Below, piece by piece: positions 48,300 through 56,947 of a stretch of 64,000 bases of DNA. The DNA comes from Streptomyces marokkonensis. Its GTDB lineage: Bacteria > Actinomycetota > Actinomycetes > Streptomycetales > Streptomycetaceae. Each line of letters begins with the position of its first letter. The first letter of the stretch is position 1. Both the position numbers and the translations under genes were made by a program. Location of the stretch: the NCBI RefSeq assembly GCF_008312835.1, contig NZ_VSKS01000001.1:434001-498000 (forward strand), written 5' to 3'. Below the pieces are notes generated by a model that saw only the letters and a list, made by a program, of their open reading frames with translations, was not told the origin of the DNA and ran no database searches.

Positions 48300-50129
48300 T
48301 CAGACGGGACGGGGAGCCGACAGGACGGCGGATGCGCGACGGACCTCGTCGAGGAGGTCCCCGAGCGCTTTCACCAGCGCACGAAGCCCGGGGTGCCCGG
48401 CGCCGTGGGCGAGCTCCTGCATACGACGCAGGGGCTGCGCGAGGACTCCGAGCAGTTCCCCGGCCCGGTCGGACACCTCGCTCAGCCGGTCCAGCACCAG
48501 CTCCCGGCACTCCTCGTCGGAGACGCCCGCAGGCTGCGGCATGGCGAGCCGGGGGTGGCCGAGCGTCAGCCTGACGTCCGTGGCGCGACGCTCGACGTAC
48601 TCCACGGTGACACGCCGCACCTGCCCGACGGGTACGGAGGACAGTTGCCGCAGTACGGGTTCGAACAGGTCCCAGATCTCCGCCAGGACCTCCACCGCAC
48701 CGGGCTCGGCCCCCACCGGCGCCGGAGCGGGCACCGGGAGACCGGTCTCCGGCGGTACGGCCACCAGCACCTGCGGGTCGGCCGTCCGCGACGCGGCCTC
48801 TCCCGGGTCGGCCCGAGCCGGCGCCGGGACGAAGGCGACCGGAAGCGGCGCCGGTACGGCATCCGTCCCGGGCACGGGAGTCGCCGCGGCTGCCGGGGCC
48901 CCGACCGACGGGAACACTCCTCGCGGACGTTTCACGCCCGTCTGCTCCACGTAGGCCCGGCACGCCTCGGCCGCCAGACGGAAGAACCACCAGCGGTCCT
49001 CTTCCGTGTACCAGCGCCGCACGACCACCATCAACGCGCAGGCCTGGAGGGCCAGGAACCACTGGTGGCGCCAGCCCGGGGTGATGTGGTGCAGTGCGCC
49101 CCAGTTGATCATCGCCCTGCGCACCCGGACGACGGTGTCCGCCAGCCCTTGCGGGATCAGGGCACCCGGGCACTCGGCCTCCTCACCGGTCAGCGCGGTC
49201 AGCAACGCCTCACGCGCGGGCCCGGACATATGAGGCAGGTACGCGTCGGCGACCAGACACAGCAGCAGATGAACGGGGTCGCGGGCCAGCAGCGCGTCCG
49301 GCCGGTACCAGCTCAGGTCCACCAGCCAGAAGTCGTCGGCCGCGGCCTTCCCGCTGACCGGCACGAGGATGTTGCCGGGATGCAGATCCCCGTGGGCCCG
49401 TCCGCGCACCGCGAGCTTCACCTGGCACTCGCTCAGCGGCGAACCCTCGCCCAGGATCACCGGGTTGGGCAGCGGACCGGTGTCCTCGCCCAGCGAGAAC
49501 CAGGCGCTCTCGCTGTCCGGCCCCATCCGTTCCCGAAGCCACGTCCTGGCCCGGTCCAGCCTGTCGGACGACTCGCCCAGCATGTCCTCGACGAACTGGG
49601 CCGCCGTCATGCGCGTGACGTTGCCGTTCCTCCTGTCCCGGCCGGTGGCCGGATCGGGGTTCCAGCCGCCCAGCACCCCCTTGACGACCTCCTCCATGAG
49701 GACGGGCGTCCGCCCGTCCGTGCCCAGCCCGGCGAGCGTCCCCGTCACCTCGCTGCCGTCACCGGCCGGAAACTGGATCATCAACCAGTAGTCGTCCAAC
49801 TTGACGGTTCTGTCGTCCAGTTCCACCAGGTGACGCTCGACGAACTCTTCGTTGCCGGGGACCCGGTCGGACAGCGCGGCCCGGTGGTTGCGCGGTTCCG
49901 CGTCGCCGTGGCCGGAGGCCGGTACCAGCTTGATGATTCTCAGACCGCTCGCGCGTCCGGCTCTTTGGTCACGCAGGAACGCCGACATCAGCATTCCGCC
50001 GCTCCGGCCCGTCGCCACCAGGTCGGGCTCGTCGAGCACCAGGAGACTTTGGTCGAGCCATTGGACCAGCGCCTTGCCGACGGGCTCGTCACCGAGGACC
50101 GACAGGACGCCGGACAGGGAGTGCTGCAT
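48300..50129 (-). CDS. Large APH/kinase-fold protein with C-terminal helical tail
   Basis: A 609-aa protein. RAHGDLHPGNILV (about 243-255) is the catalytic loop of aminoglycoside-kinase-like enzymes, with Asp as base and Asn for metal. FWLVDLSWYR (about 266-275) holds the second metal Asp in DLS rather than DFG. The N-terminal lobe has RIIKLVPAS (a possible ATP Lys) and VEEDD-like KLDDYWLMIQFPAG. After about residue 395 there is a Pro/Ala linker and a helical tail. It is convergent with xdhC and divergent (96 nt) from the beta-helix gene. Its substrate could be a protein or small molecule. Confidence 0.65.
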   Translation of the reverse strand: MQHSLSGVLSVLGDEPVGKALVQWLDQSLLVLDEPDLVATGRSGGMLMSAFLRDQRAGRASGLRIIKLVPASGHGDAEPRNHRAALSDRVPGNEEFVERHLVELDDRTVKLDDYWLMIQFPAGDGSEVTGTLAGLGTDGRTPVLMEEVVKGVLGGWNPDPATGRDRRNGNVTRMTAAQFVEDMLGESSDRLDRARTWLRERMGPDSESAWFSLGEDTGPLPNPVILGEGSPLSECQVKLAVRGRAHGDLHPGNILVPVSGKAAADDFWLVDLSWYRPDALLARDPVHLLLCLVADAYLPHMSGPAREALLTALTGEEAECPGALIPQGLADTVVRVRRAMINWGALHHITPGWRHQWFLALQACALMVVVRRWYTEEDRWWFFRLAAEACRAYVEQTGVKRPRGVFPSVGAPAAAATPVPGTDAVPAPLPVAFVPAPARADPGEAASRTADPQVLVAVPPETGLPVPAPAPVGAEPGAVEVLAEIWDLFEPVLRQLSSVPVGQVRRVTVEYVERRATDVRLTLGHPRLAMPQPAGVSDEECRELVLDRLSEVSDRAGELLGVLAQPLRRMQELAHGAGHPGLRALVKALGDLLDEVRRASAVLSAPRPV

Positions 50130-50225
50130 GTTTCCAGTATGGCCGGACCGGGTCGGCCGGGACGACGCGTCCGCAAGGGTGGAGCGCGCCTGTGATATGT
50201 CATGCGGGAGACAAGGGGGGACACC

Positions 50226-51686
50226 GTGTCACGCATCAGGGGGAGCCGGCGTACGCGCCGGGTGGCGAGCCTGTCCGGAACGGTCGACGCGGGGGAGCTG
50301 GTCGCAGCCATCGCCGCGCGGGACGGCAACGGAGACCGGACGCTCGCCTACCGGGGGTTGCGCGTCACCGGCACTCTGCGCCTGGACCACCGGCGCCTCG
50401 ACACCTCAGTGGCCCTCGTCGACTGTGTGTTTGAGGAGCCGCTCGATCTGACGGAGCTTTCGGCGCCGTCGTTCGACCTGTCCGGGTCCGTCCTGCCCGC
50501 GCTGCGCGCCGACCGCCTGGTACTCGACGGTGAACTCCGTCTGGCAGGAGCGAGGGTGGGGGACGGCATGGCCGGGCCGCGGCCCATGACGGACCCGTCG
50601 GACTCCGGTACGGGCCTACGGGCGCCGCGGCGGTTGCAGGAGGGGGCGGTCACCGGAGCCGTCGAACTGGCGGACGCGCGGATCGGCGGAAACCTCGTTG
50701 TCGAGGAATTGTCCGTGGCCGACGGCGGTGCCTGGTCCCTGCTCGCGCCCCGGCTGGTCGTCGAGGGTTCGGTCCACGGACGCGGCCTGACCGCCAACGG
50801 GTCCCTCTATCTGAGGGACGCCCGCGTCACCCACGCCGTCAACCTGCACGCCGCTGACGTGGGCGGAATCGACGCCACCGGGATCACCTGCACGGGCTTC
50901 TACGCGGACTGGGGGTTCCGCAGCACCGGGCAGGTGCTGCTGCGGGCGGCCGAGGTCGGCGGCGTGGTGACCTTCCACGACGGCATTCTCACCGGACCCG
51001 CCGGTTCCCTGCTCTGCGGGCGGCTCCGCGTCCCCCGCCTCAGGCTGGATCTGCGCGAACCGCCGGCGGGGCGGGTGGTGTTGCAGGACGCGAACGTCGA
51101 CGTCCTGGTGGACTCGGAGTCCACGTGGCCGGCCCCGGGCGCGCTGTCCCTGGAGGGTTTCGTGTACCAGCGGCTGGAGACGGAACGGCCCGTCGCGGTG
51201 CGCACCCGCATTTCCTGGCTCACCCGTGACCCGCGCGCCGGTGCCCGGGCCTTCGAGCAGCTCGCGAAGTCGTACGAGAGCGGTGGCGACGAACGCTCCG
51301 CCCGCACCGTGCGGCACGCCCGCGAGCGGTACCTCAGCCGGAACGACCGCTTGTCCGGCCGAGTGTGGGGTCTTGTTCAGGACGTGCTGTTCGGCTACGG
51401 ATACGCGCCCCGCCGGGCGCTGCTCTGGCTGCTGTCCCTCGTCGCCCTGGGCTCGTCGTGGTTCGCCGCGCACCGGCCGCCGCCCGTCGGCGGCGACTCC
51501 AAGCGCGCCTGGGATCCCGTGCTGTACAGCCTCGACCTGCTGATCCCCGTCGCGAGTCTCGGACACCGGGGCGCCTGGGACCCCGCGGGGGCGAGCAAGG
51601 CCGTCGCGTTGCTGCTGGTCGTGTCCGGGTGGGTGCTGGCGACTGCCGTGATCGCCGGTGCCCGGCGGGTGCTCGGCCGGGGATGA
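50226..51686 (+). CDS. Beta-helix (pentapeptide-like) protein with two C-terminal membrane helices
   Basis: A 486-aa protein, GTG after AAGGGGGG. Residues about 35-320 are repeated beta-strands with the pattern LRLAGARVGD, VELADARIGGNLVVEEL, LYLRDARVTHAVNLHAADVGG and VVLQDANVDV, a right-handed beta-helix like those in Streptomyces proteins wrongly called membrane-associated oxidoreductases. A helical spacer (RAGARAFEQLAKSYESGGDERSARTVRHARERY) follows, then two TM helices (ALLWLLSLVALGSSWFA; KAVALLLVVSGWVLATAVIAG) around SLDLLIPVASLG. No oxidoreductase site is seen; a channel or scaffold is possible. Confidence 0.7.
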   Translation: MSRIRGSRRTRRVASLSGTVDAGELVAAIAARDGNGDRTLAYRGLRVTGTLRLDHRRLDTSVALVDCVFEEPLDLTELSAPSFDLSGSVLPALRADRLVLDGELRLAGARVGDGMAGPRPMTDPSDSGTGLRAPRRLQEGAVTGAVELADARIGGNLVVEELSVADGGAWSLLAPRLVVEGSVHGRGLTANGSLYLRDARVTHAVNLHAADVGGIDATGITCTGFYADWGFRSTGQVLLRAAEVGGVVTFHDGILTGPAGSLLCGRLRVPRLRLDLREPPAGRVVLQDANVDVLVDSESTWPAPGALSLEGFVYQRLETERPVAVRTRISWLTRDPRAGARAFEQLAKSYESGGDERSARTVRHARERYLSRNDRLSGRVWGLVQDVLFGYGYAPRRALLWLLSLVALGSSWFAAHRPPPVGGDSKRAWDPVLYSLDLLIPVASLGHRGAWDPAGASKAVALLLVVSGWVLATAVIAGARRVLGRG

Positions 51687-51795
51687 CATTCCGTACATGA
51701 CCCGGTGCGGAGCGGGTCCGAGCCGGTACTCTCGTAGCCGGCGCCGCCCCGCGCACCGCACCGAGGCTGCGCCGACCTGCCCACGAGGGCGCGGC

Positions 51796-52707
51796 ATGGC
51801 CGATGAGCGGGACCTGAGGTACTTCATGGGGCACGATGACTACTGGGTGGCCATATCCCGCGAGGGGGAACTGCTCGGTGGCGGCTTCTTCGTGACCAGT
51901 TCCTACGTCCTCACCTCCACCGCCTGCCTGCCCGGACTCCGGGCGCGGGAACCCGTCGACCTGCACACCGCTCGGGGGCTGCCGCTGCGGGCCATGGTGT
52001 ACGAACTGGCGGAGGACGTGGGGCTCGCCCTGGTCAGCGTCCTGCCCGACCCGGAGGCCGACTGCTCGGCGCCACAGGCCGACAGCGCCGTCAAGGGGGA
52101 CGGGTGGCTCGCGCCGTATCGTCCAGGTCCGCAGAGGACGGTTCTGCGGGGCACGGTGGACGCGGTGGTGCCCGACCGGCGGGACGGCGAGGGCCGTCCA
52201 CTGTGCGTGATCGAACTGGCCGGCGACCTCCCGTCCGGCGACAGTGAGGGATATGCCGGAGGTCCCGTCGAGCGACACACCGAGGGGCAGGACTCCGCGG
52301 TCATCGGCATCCTCCTCGACCCCGAAGCCTCCGGCCGGCTGAGCGAGACGGGCCAGGGCTCCTTGGCCGCCGGCGCCCTCAGCAGCGCGTTCGAGGTGTT
52401 CGAGAAACTGTCGGCCGAGTATTTGGTGGGGTTGCTCAGGGAAGGGCTTCCCGGACTCGCCGAATTCCCCGGGACGTCCGAGACACGGGCCGATGCCGCT
52501 CCCGTCGGCCCGGGCCCCTTGCCGGGGAGGAGGGCGGAGGCGAGCGAGGTGTTCGAAACGGGCCGGTTCATGGCCCGGGAAATGAACGCCCTGGCAGCCG
52601 AGAACCCGCTCCTCGCGCGTGACATGCGCCCCTACTACATGCGGCTGGCGAACGAGGTCTGTGACGAGGCCTTCCGGACGGTGTACGGGGAGCCGGGCGA
52701 TGATTGA
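51796..52707 (+). CDS. Trypsin-fold protein with catalytic His and Ser replaced by Ala
   Basis: A 303-aa cytoplasmic protein without a leader. The chymotrypsin fold can be followed: WVAISREGELLGGGFFVTSSYVLTSTACL is the strand-loop that normally reads VLTAAHC, so Ala43 replaces the His. EDVGLALVSV keeps the Asp (Asp74). EGYAGGPV takes the place of GxSGGPV, so Ala154 replaces the Ser. A 70-residue C-terminal extension with helices (FMAREMNALAAENPLLARDMRPYYMRLANEVCDEAFRTVYG) follows. It overlaps the S1 protein gene by 8 nt. It is probably a binding module, unless a different Ser (GDS at 148-150) serves. Confidence 0.65.
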   Translation: MADERDLRYFMGHDDYWVAISREGELLGGGFFVTSSYVLTSTACLPGLRAREPVDLHTARGLPLRAMVYELAEDVGLALVSVLPDPEADCSAPQADSAVKGDGWLAPYRPGPQRTVLRGTVDAVVPDRRDGEGRPLCVIELAGDLPSGDSEGYAGGPVERHTEGQDSAVIGILLDPEASGRLSETGQGSLAAGALSSAFEVFEKLSAEYLVGLLREGLPGLAEFPGTSETRADAAPVGPGPLPGRRAEASEVFETGRFMAREMNALAAENPLLARDMRPYYMRLANEVCDEAFRTVYGEPGDD

Positions 52708-55360
52708 CTCGTTCAGGGCGGCGGCGGAATGTGCCGAGGAGGCACTGTGCGACCCCGGAGGTCTGCGCTTCGCCCACCTGCCCAGCCTCGTTGCCTTCGT
52801 CACGCGCTTACGTGGCGACCACGACGAGGCGGAATGGGATCCGCGGGACCTCACGGAGGGCGTCCGGCTGAACCGGCTGCTGTGGGAACTGGGGCTGAGG
52901 GGCGAGGCCGCTCAGCTCTTCGACTGGCTCAGAACGAGGCTGCTCGGCCTGATGGCGGATACGGACGGCACCGTGGCCGCCGGAAACGCTCTGGCAGCGG
53001 TGGGCATGAGACTCGGCCGTGGCGAGGACGTACGGGAGTTCCTCGAGCCGACGGCTTCCGAGGCGGCCGGCAGCGATGTCGACGACGTGCTCGTGGTGAT
53101 CACCGGCATCAACCTGGCGGTGGTCGCCCTGACGCTGGGGGACTTCGGCTCGGCCGCCCGGCAGGCCCGGACCGCCCGGCGGCTGCTGGGCAGCCTCGAC
53201 GCCCCGCACAGAGCTGAACTGCACGAGGTCCTGGCGGCGGTGGAGTGGCGTCTCGCCGACGGCGGACACGGACAACTGCCGGGTGGCGGCGAGCCGTTCC
53301 GGCCGACGCCGGGCGAGGGACGACGACCCGCTCCCGCATCGCCCCTGAGCGCGTTCGCCGCCCGGGCCGCCGCCCTCGTGAGGGAGGTCGGCGACAACGA
53401 TCCGCGTGCCTTCTTCTCGGTCGCCGGTCTGGCCGTCGCCCGGGTCACGGCCGCGGTGCGCGACGGGGACACGAGGAGCCTGACAACGTCCGTCCAGGTG
53501 CTGGAAGTCACCTGTCAGCGGCTCTCGGCGATGCTCGGCGCCGACCATCCGGAGGTCCTCGGCGTGCTGGCGGACCTCGCGGCGGTGCAGGTGGAGGCCG
53601 CCCGGGTGACCAGGTCCTCGGCCAGGCTGGAGCGGGCGGTGGCCCAACTCGCATCCGTGTCCGGACGGCTCGATGCGAGGCTGGGACCCGAGCACCCCCG
53701 CTCCGTGGCAACGCTCACCAATCTGGTCACCGCACAGGTGGAGTCGGTGCGTGCGTCCAATGAGGCGGACAAGGCGGACAAGGCGGAGCGGACCGCCGAG
53801 GCGCTGACCGAGCAGGCGCGACAGGCCGGCGAGCGGCTGGGGGAGCACCACCCGGTGACGAGGCTCGTACGGGCGTCCTCGCGCACCTGCCTCCGGATCG
53901 CCTCCAGGGGGGACGACCTGTGGGGCCGCGGTTCCACGATGCTCATCACACTGGCCGACATGCCGAGCGGGTGGGCGACCCATGGCGGGGCCTACCGCTC
54001 GTTCGACGAGACGATGGGGCAACTGGGCCGAGGCGGCCGGACGACCGACCCCTACGAGAGGGCCCGTTCCCGGTTCCAGGAGTCGCTCGAGAGCCTGAGC
54101 GCTCTTCTTGCCGAACCCCTCAGGAGGAGGGAACTCGCGCCCGGGGACCTCGTGTTCGGCACCGTGGTCGGTTGGCGCGGTGGTGCCCTGCTGCTGTCAC
54201 TGGACGACGCCCCGGGAATCGTCCCCGCCGACGAACTGTCGCTCCGGCGCGATGCCGACCCGCGTCTGATCGCCGGGGCCGGGGACCGCGTTCAGACCAT
54301 GGCCCTGGGCCGACGGGACGCGGAGGGCAATGCCGTGCTGTCCGTCAGGCGCGCGCTGTCCGTGAGGGCATGGAGCGACCTGGAGGCCGTCAGGGCGCGG
54401 AACGGCTCCGTGACCGGCACGGTGATCGATGTGGTGAGGGGGGGACTCGTCGTCGACGTCGGAGTGCGGGCCTTCATGCCGTCCGACCTCGCCGACCGGC
54501 GGCGTGGTGCCCGTCTGCGCCGTCTTCTGGGCACGCCGGTGAAGGCGAAGATCATCGAACTGGACCGGTATCGCGGCCTCGTGCACCTCTCGCGTCGCGC
54601 CCAACTGGAGGTGGCCGAAGCCCTTCCGAGTGCGGCCGGGGCCTGGCGGAGCGGCCAGATCCGGACGGGCCCGGTGACCGAGGTTCTCCGGTCCGGGGCG
54701 CTGGTGGACATCGGGGGCACGGTCGGCCGGGTCCCCCGGTCGGAGCTGTCGTGGCTGCACGTCGACGACCCCTCCGACATCGTGAGCGTGGGCCAGGAGG
54801 TCACGGTCCGGGTGCTCGGCCCGGACAGCGACGGGAGAGGCCCCGCACTGTCCCTGAAGGCGGCTCGGGACGATCCGTGGCGGGCGTTCACCACCTCTCA
54901 CCGACTGGGGGAGATCGTCGAGGTCACGGTCACGAAGCAGCTGTCCTTCGGCCTCCTCGTCCGGGTGGGCGAGGGGATCGACGGGCTGGTCCACCGCTCC
55001 GAGCTGGCCGACCGTCGTGCGTCCGGTCCGGAAGGTACCGCCCGAGCCGGAGAACACCTCTTCGTCGCCGTCACCGACATCGATTACGACCGCCGGCGCC
55101 TTTCCTTCTCCCTGAGGGAGGCCCACCAGGCCCTGGACGTCGATCCCGACGGCGACTGGCCGGATCTGGCTCGGTACGGCATGGCCGAGCACTACGACGG
55201 CCGTGGCGAGCTGGTCCACCCGGACGGCTTCGACGCGGAGGCCGACACCTGGCTGCCGGGCTCCTGGGGCCAGCGTGAGAAGTGGGAGCGCCAACGGCGG
55301 GACGCGGTGTCGCGTTACCTGCGGCACGAGGCCTGGGCATCGAGGTGGCACGCCCGCTAG
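52700..55360 (+). CDS. TPR-type helical repeat protein fused to four S1 RNA-binding domains
   Basis: An 886-aa protein. Residues about 1-460 are helical repeats with kinesin-light-chain-like TPR signatures (MLGADHPEVLGVLADLAAVQ; RLGPEHPRSVATLTNLVTAQ; RLGEHHPVTRLV). Four S1 (OB) domains follow: about 475-555 (GDLVFGTVVGWRGGALLLSL), 567-640 (NGSVTGTVIDVVRGGLVVDVG), 650-728 (SGQIRTGPVTEVLRSGALVDIGG) and 735-812 (GEIVEVTVTKQLSFGLLVRVG). The S1 part resembles ribosomal protein S1 but the N-terminus does not. Its start lies inside the pseudo-trypsin gene, so the two are translationally coupled. It probably binds RNA or ribosomes and recruits a partner. Confidence 0.75.
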   Translation: MIDSFRAAAECAEEALCDPGGLRFAHLPSLVAFVTRLRGDHDEAEWDPRDLTEGVRLNRLLWELGLRGEAAQLFDWLRTRLLGLMADTDGTVAAGNALAAVGMRLGRGEDVREFLEPTASEAAGSDVDDVLVVITGINLAVVALTLGDFGSAARQARTARRLLGSLDAPHRAELHEVLAAVEWRLADGGHGQLPGGGEPFRPTPGEGRRPAPASPLSAFAARAAALVREVGDNDPRAFFSVAGLAVARVTAAVRDGDTRSLTTSVQVLEVTCQRLSAMLGADHPEVLGVLADLAAVQVEAARVTRSSARLERAVAQLASVSGRLDARLGPEHPRSVATLTNLVTAQVESVRASNEADKADKAERTAEALTEQARQAGERLGEHHPVTRLVRASSRTCLRIASRGDDLWGRGSTMLITLADMPSGWATHGGAYRSFDETMGQLGRGGRTTDPYERARSRFQESLESLSALLAEPLRRRELAPGDLVFGTVVGWRGGALLLSLDDAPGIVPADELSLRRDADPRLIAGAGDRVQTMALGRRDAEGNAVLSVRRALSVRAWSDLEAVRARNGSVTGTVIDVVRGGLVVDVGVRAFMPSDLADRRRGARLRRLLGTPVKAKIIELDRYRGLVHLSRRAQLEVAEALPSAAGAWRSGQIRTGPVTEVLRSGALVDIGGTVGRVPRSELSWLHVDDPSDIVSVGQEVTVRVLGPDSDGRGPALSLKAARDDPWRAFTTSHRLGEIVEVTVTKQLSFGLLVRVGEGIDGLVHRSELADRRASGPEGTARAGEHLFVAVTDIDYDRRRLSFSLREAHQALDVDPDGDWPDLARYGMAEHYDGRGELVHPDGFDAEADTWLPGSWGQREKWERQRRDAVSRYLRHEAWASRWHAR

Positions 55361-55361
55361 C

Positions 55362-55802
55362 TCACGGCTGCCTCAGCAGCCGGTTCACCGCGCGGCCGAA
55401 CATCTGGCGGCCCACCCCCGCCAGCGCCGCGTCGAACACGGCCGGGACCGCGCGGACCCGTACCTCCTCCCGCCAGATCACCCGGGCCCGGCCGCCCGGT
55501 CCCGGGCGGACCTCGATCTCCGCCCAGCCGCGGACGACCCGGCCCCGCTTCTCCAGCCGGCAGAAGCCGGGGGAGTCGCCCGCGGGCGGCTGCCACACCG
55601 TCACTTCCATCGGGTCGTCGAAGGAGAGCGGGCCCAGGCCCGTGCGGGCGACGAACGCGGTGCCCTCGCCGGCGGGCGGGGGAGTGGTCACCGTGATGCG
55701 GGTCAACGGGACCACCTCGCCGTGGCGGGGCCATGTGGTGAGCCGTCGCCAGGCCTCGTCGAGGGGGAGGGGAGCCGTGCGCTGGAGCTGGAAGGTGGCC
55801 AC
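55362..55802 (-). CDS. SRPBCC (START-like) family protein
   Basis: A 146-aa protein, GTG start after AGGA. The helix-grip fold pattern is visible: FQLQRTAPLPLDEAWRRLTTWPRHGEVVPLTRITVTTP, GTAFVARTGLGPLSFDDPMEVTVWQPP and a long C-terminal helix (VPAVFDAALAGVGRQMFGRAVNRLLRQ). These proteins hold lipids or hydrophobic ligands; the ligand is unknown. Its stop codon is 1 nt from the convergent S1 gene. Confidence 0.85.
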   Translation of the reverse strand: MATFQLQRTAPLPLDEAWRRLTTWPRHGEVVPLTRITVTTPPPAGEGTAFVARTGLGPLSFDDPMEVTVWQPPAGDSPGFCRLEKRGRVVRGWAEIEVRPGPGGRARVIWREEVRVRAVPAVFDAALAGVGRQMFGRAVNRLLRQP

Positions 55803-55887
55803 GGGGGAATCCTAGGAAACCCGGGCCGCCCGGCGGCGCATCCGGGTGCGGGTCACCCGGTCGGCCCAGTCCCCGGCGCCCGGCCGC

Positions 55888-56664
55888 TCACCGGTACACC
55901 TTCCCCGGCTCGGCCTTCCCCGGGGCGAGGAGCTGGGGCACCGTCACGAACACATAGCCCCGCTTCTTCAGCGCGTCGATGATGCCGGGCACGGCGGGGA
56001 CGGTCCCGTCGTAGATGTCGTGGAGCAGGATGATGCCGTCGCGGGAGGCCTGGGCGAGCACGCGGCGGGTGATGAGGGCGGAGTCGGTGGTCTTGTAGTC
56101 CTTCGCCGTCACGCTCCAGAGGATCTCCGAGAGGCCCAGTTCCCGGCTGATGCCGTGCACGGTGTCGTTCGTGCGGCCCTGCGGCGGGCGCATCAGGGTG
56201 GGGCGGCGGCCGGTGAGGCGCTCTATCTCCTCGTTGGGGCGCCGCAGTTCCTCGCGTATCTCCTCCGGTTCCAGCTCCGTCAGGATGCGGTGGGTCCAGG
56301 TGTGGCTCGCCACCTCGTGGCCCTCGTCGGCCATCCGCCTCACGAGCTCCGGATACGTGTCGATGTGCCGCTTGCCCAGCAGGAAGAACGTGGCCGGGAC
56401 CTGCTCCTCCTTCAGGATGTCCAGCAGCCGCGCGGAGTTCTCACCGGGGCCGGCGTCGAACGTGAGCGCGATGCACTTGGCCTCGCGGCAGTCGACGGTG
56501 CCGAAGCGGGCCTGGACGTCGGTGGTCCGGACGGCGCTCGGAGCCGTCGTCTCCAGCCGTGTGCACCCGCTCACGGCCGACGTCAGCGCCGTGGCCGCGG
56601 CCAGGGCCGCCGCCACACGGAACGCGGTCCGCCGTCTTTTCATCTTCCTGGTCAGAGAAGGCAT
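55888..56664 (-). CDS. NodB-type polysaccharide deacetylase lipoprotein
   Basis: A 258-aa protein. The basic signal peptide MKRRRTAFRVAAALAAATALTSAVSGC ends in a lipobox with lipidated Cys. NodB motifs: ALTFDAGPG (catalytic Asp kept, second Asp replaced by Ala), SHTWTH (metal His), RPPQGRTND (RxPxG) and IILLHDI. It removes N-acetyl groups from surface polysaccharide or peptidoglycan at the outer membrane face. Starts at 56664 or 56643 are both possible. Neither has a good ribosome site, so leaderless translation just below the palindrome at 56669-56706 is likely. Confidence 0.88.
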   Translation of the reverse strand: MPSLTRKMKRRRTAFRVAAALAAATALTSAVSGCTRLETTAPSAVRTTDVQARFGTVDCREAKCIALTFDAGPGENSARLLDILKEEQVPATFFLLGKRHIDTYPELVRRMADEGHEVASHTWTHRILTELEPEEIREELRRPNEEIERLTGRRPTLMRPPQGRTNDTVHGISRELGLSEILWSVTAKDYKTTDSALITRRVLAQASRDGIILLHDIYDGTVPAVPGIIDALKKRGYVFVTVPQLLAPGKAEPGKVYR

Positions 56665-56668
56665 GAGC

Positions 56669-56706
56669 GGACTGTACATAGCGTCTATACACGCTATGTA
56701 TAGTCC
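56669..56706. promoter_or_regulatory. Large palindromic operator upstream of the deacetylase
   Basis: GGACTGTACATAGCG and CGCTATGTATAGTCC form 15-bp arms with one mismatch around TCTATACA. The site is AT-rich for this genome, contains -10-like TATACA/TATGTA on the minus strand and lies 4 nt from the predicted start, so binding would block transcription completely. Confidence 0.65.
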
Positions 56707-56947
56707 GTTTCGCGCGCCTTCGTTCGAGCGGATGCCGGGGTGTGAGGGTCGTCACCCGTCGGGCGGGCGTGGCATGCGTCGATGCCGGAAAGTGCTCAAA
56801 CCGTTCAGATGGGACAAGCTGTCTCCAGGTGTTTGAGACAACCGCGAATGCGGCACCCGCGTCCCGGTAACAGCACCGAGCCACTCAGGGACGGAGCACA
56901 GCCCCGATGCGCATCGTCGGTACCGGAGCCCGGAAGAGGGCGTGCGG

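Noticed and set aside
48300-50129. Aminoglycoside resistance kinase
   Set aside because: Twice the usual length with a regulatory tail and DLS motif; no resistance context.
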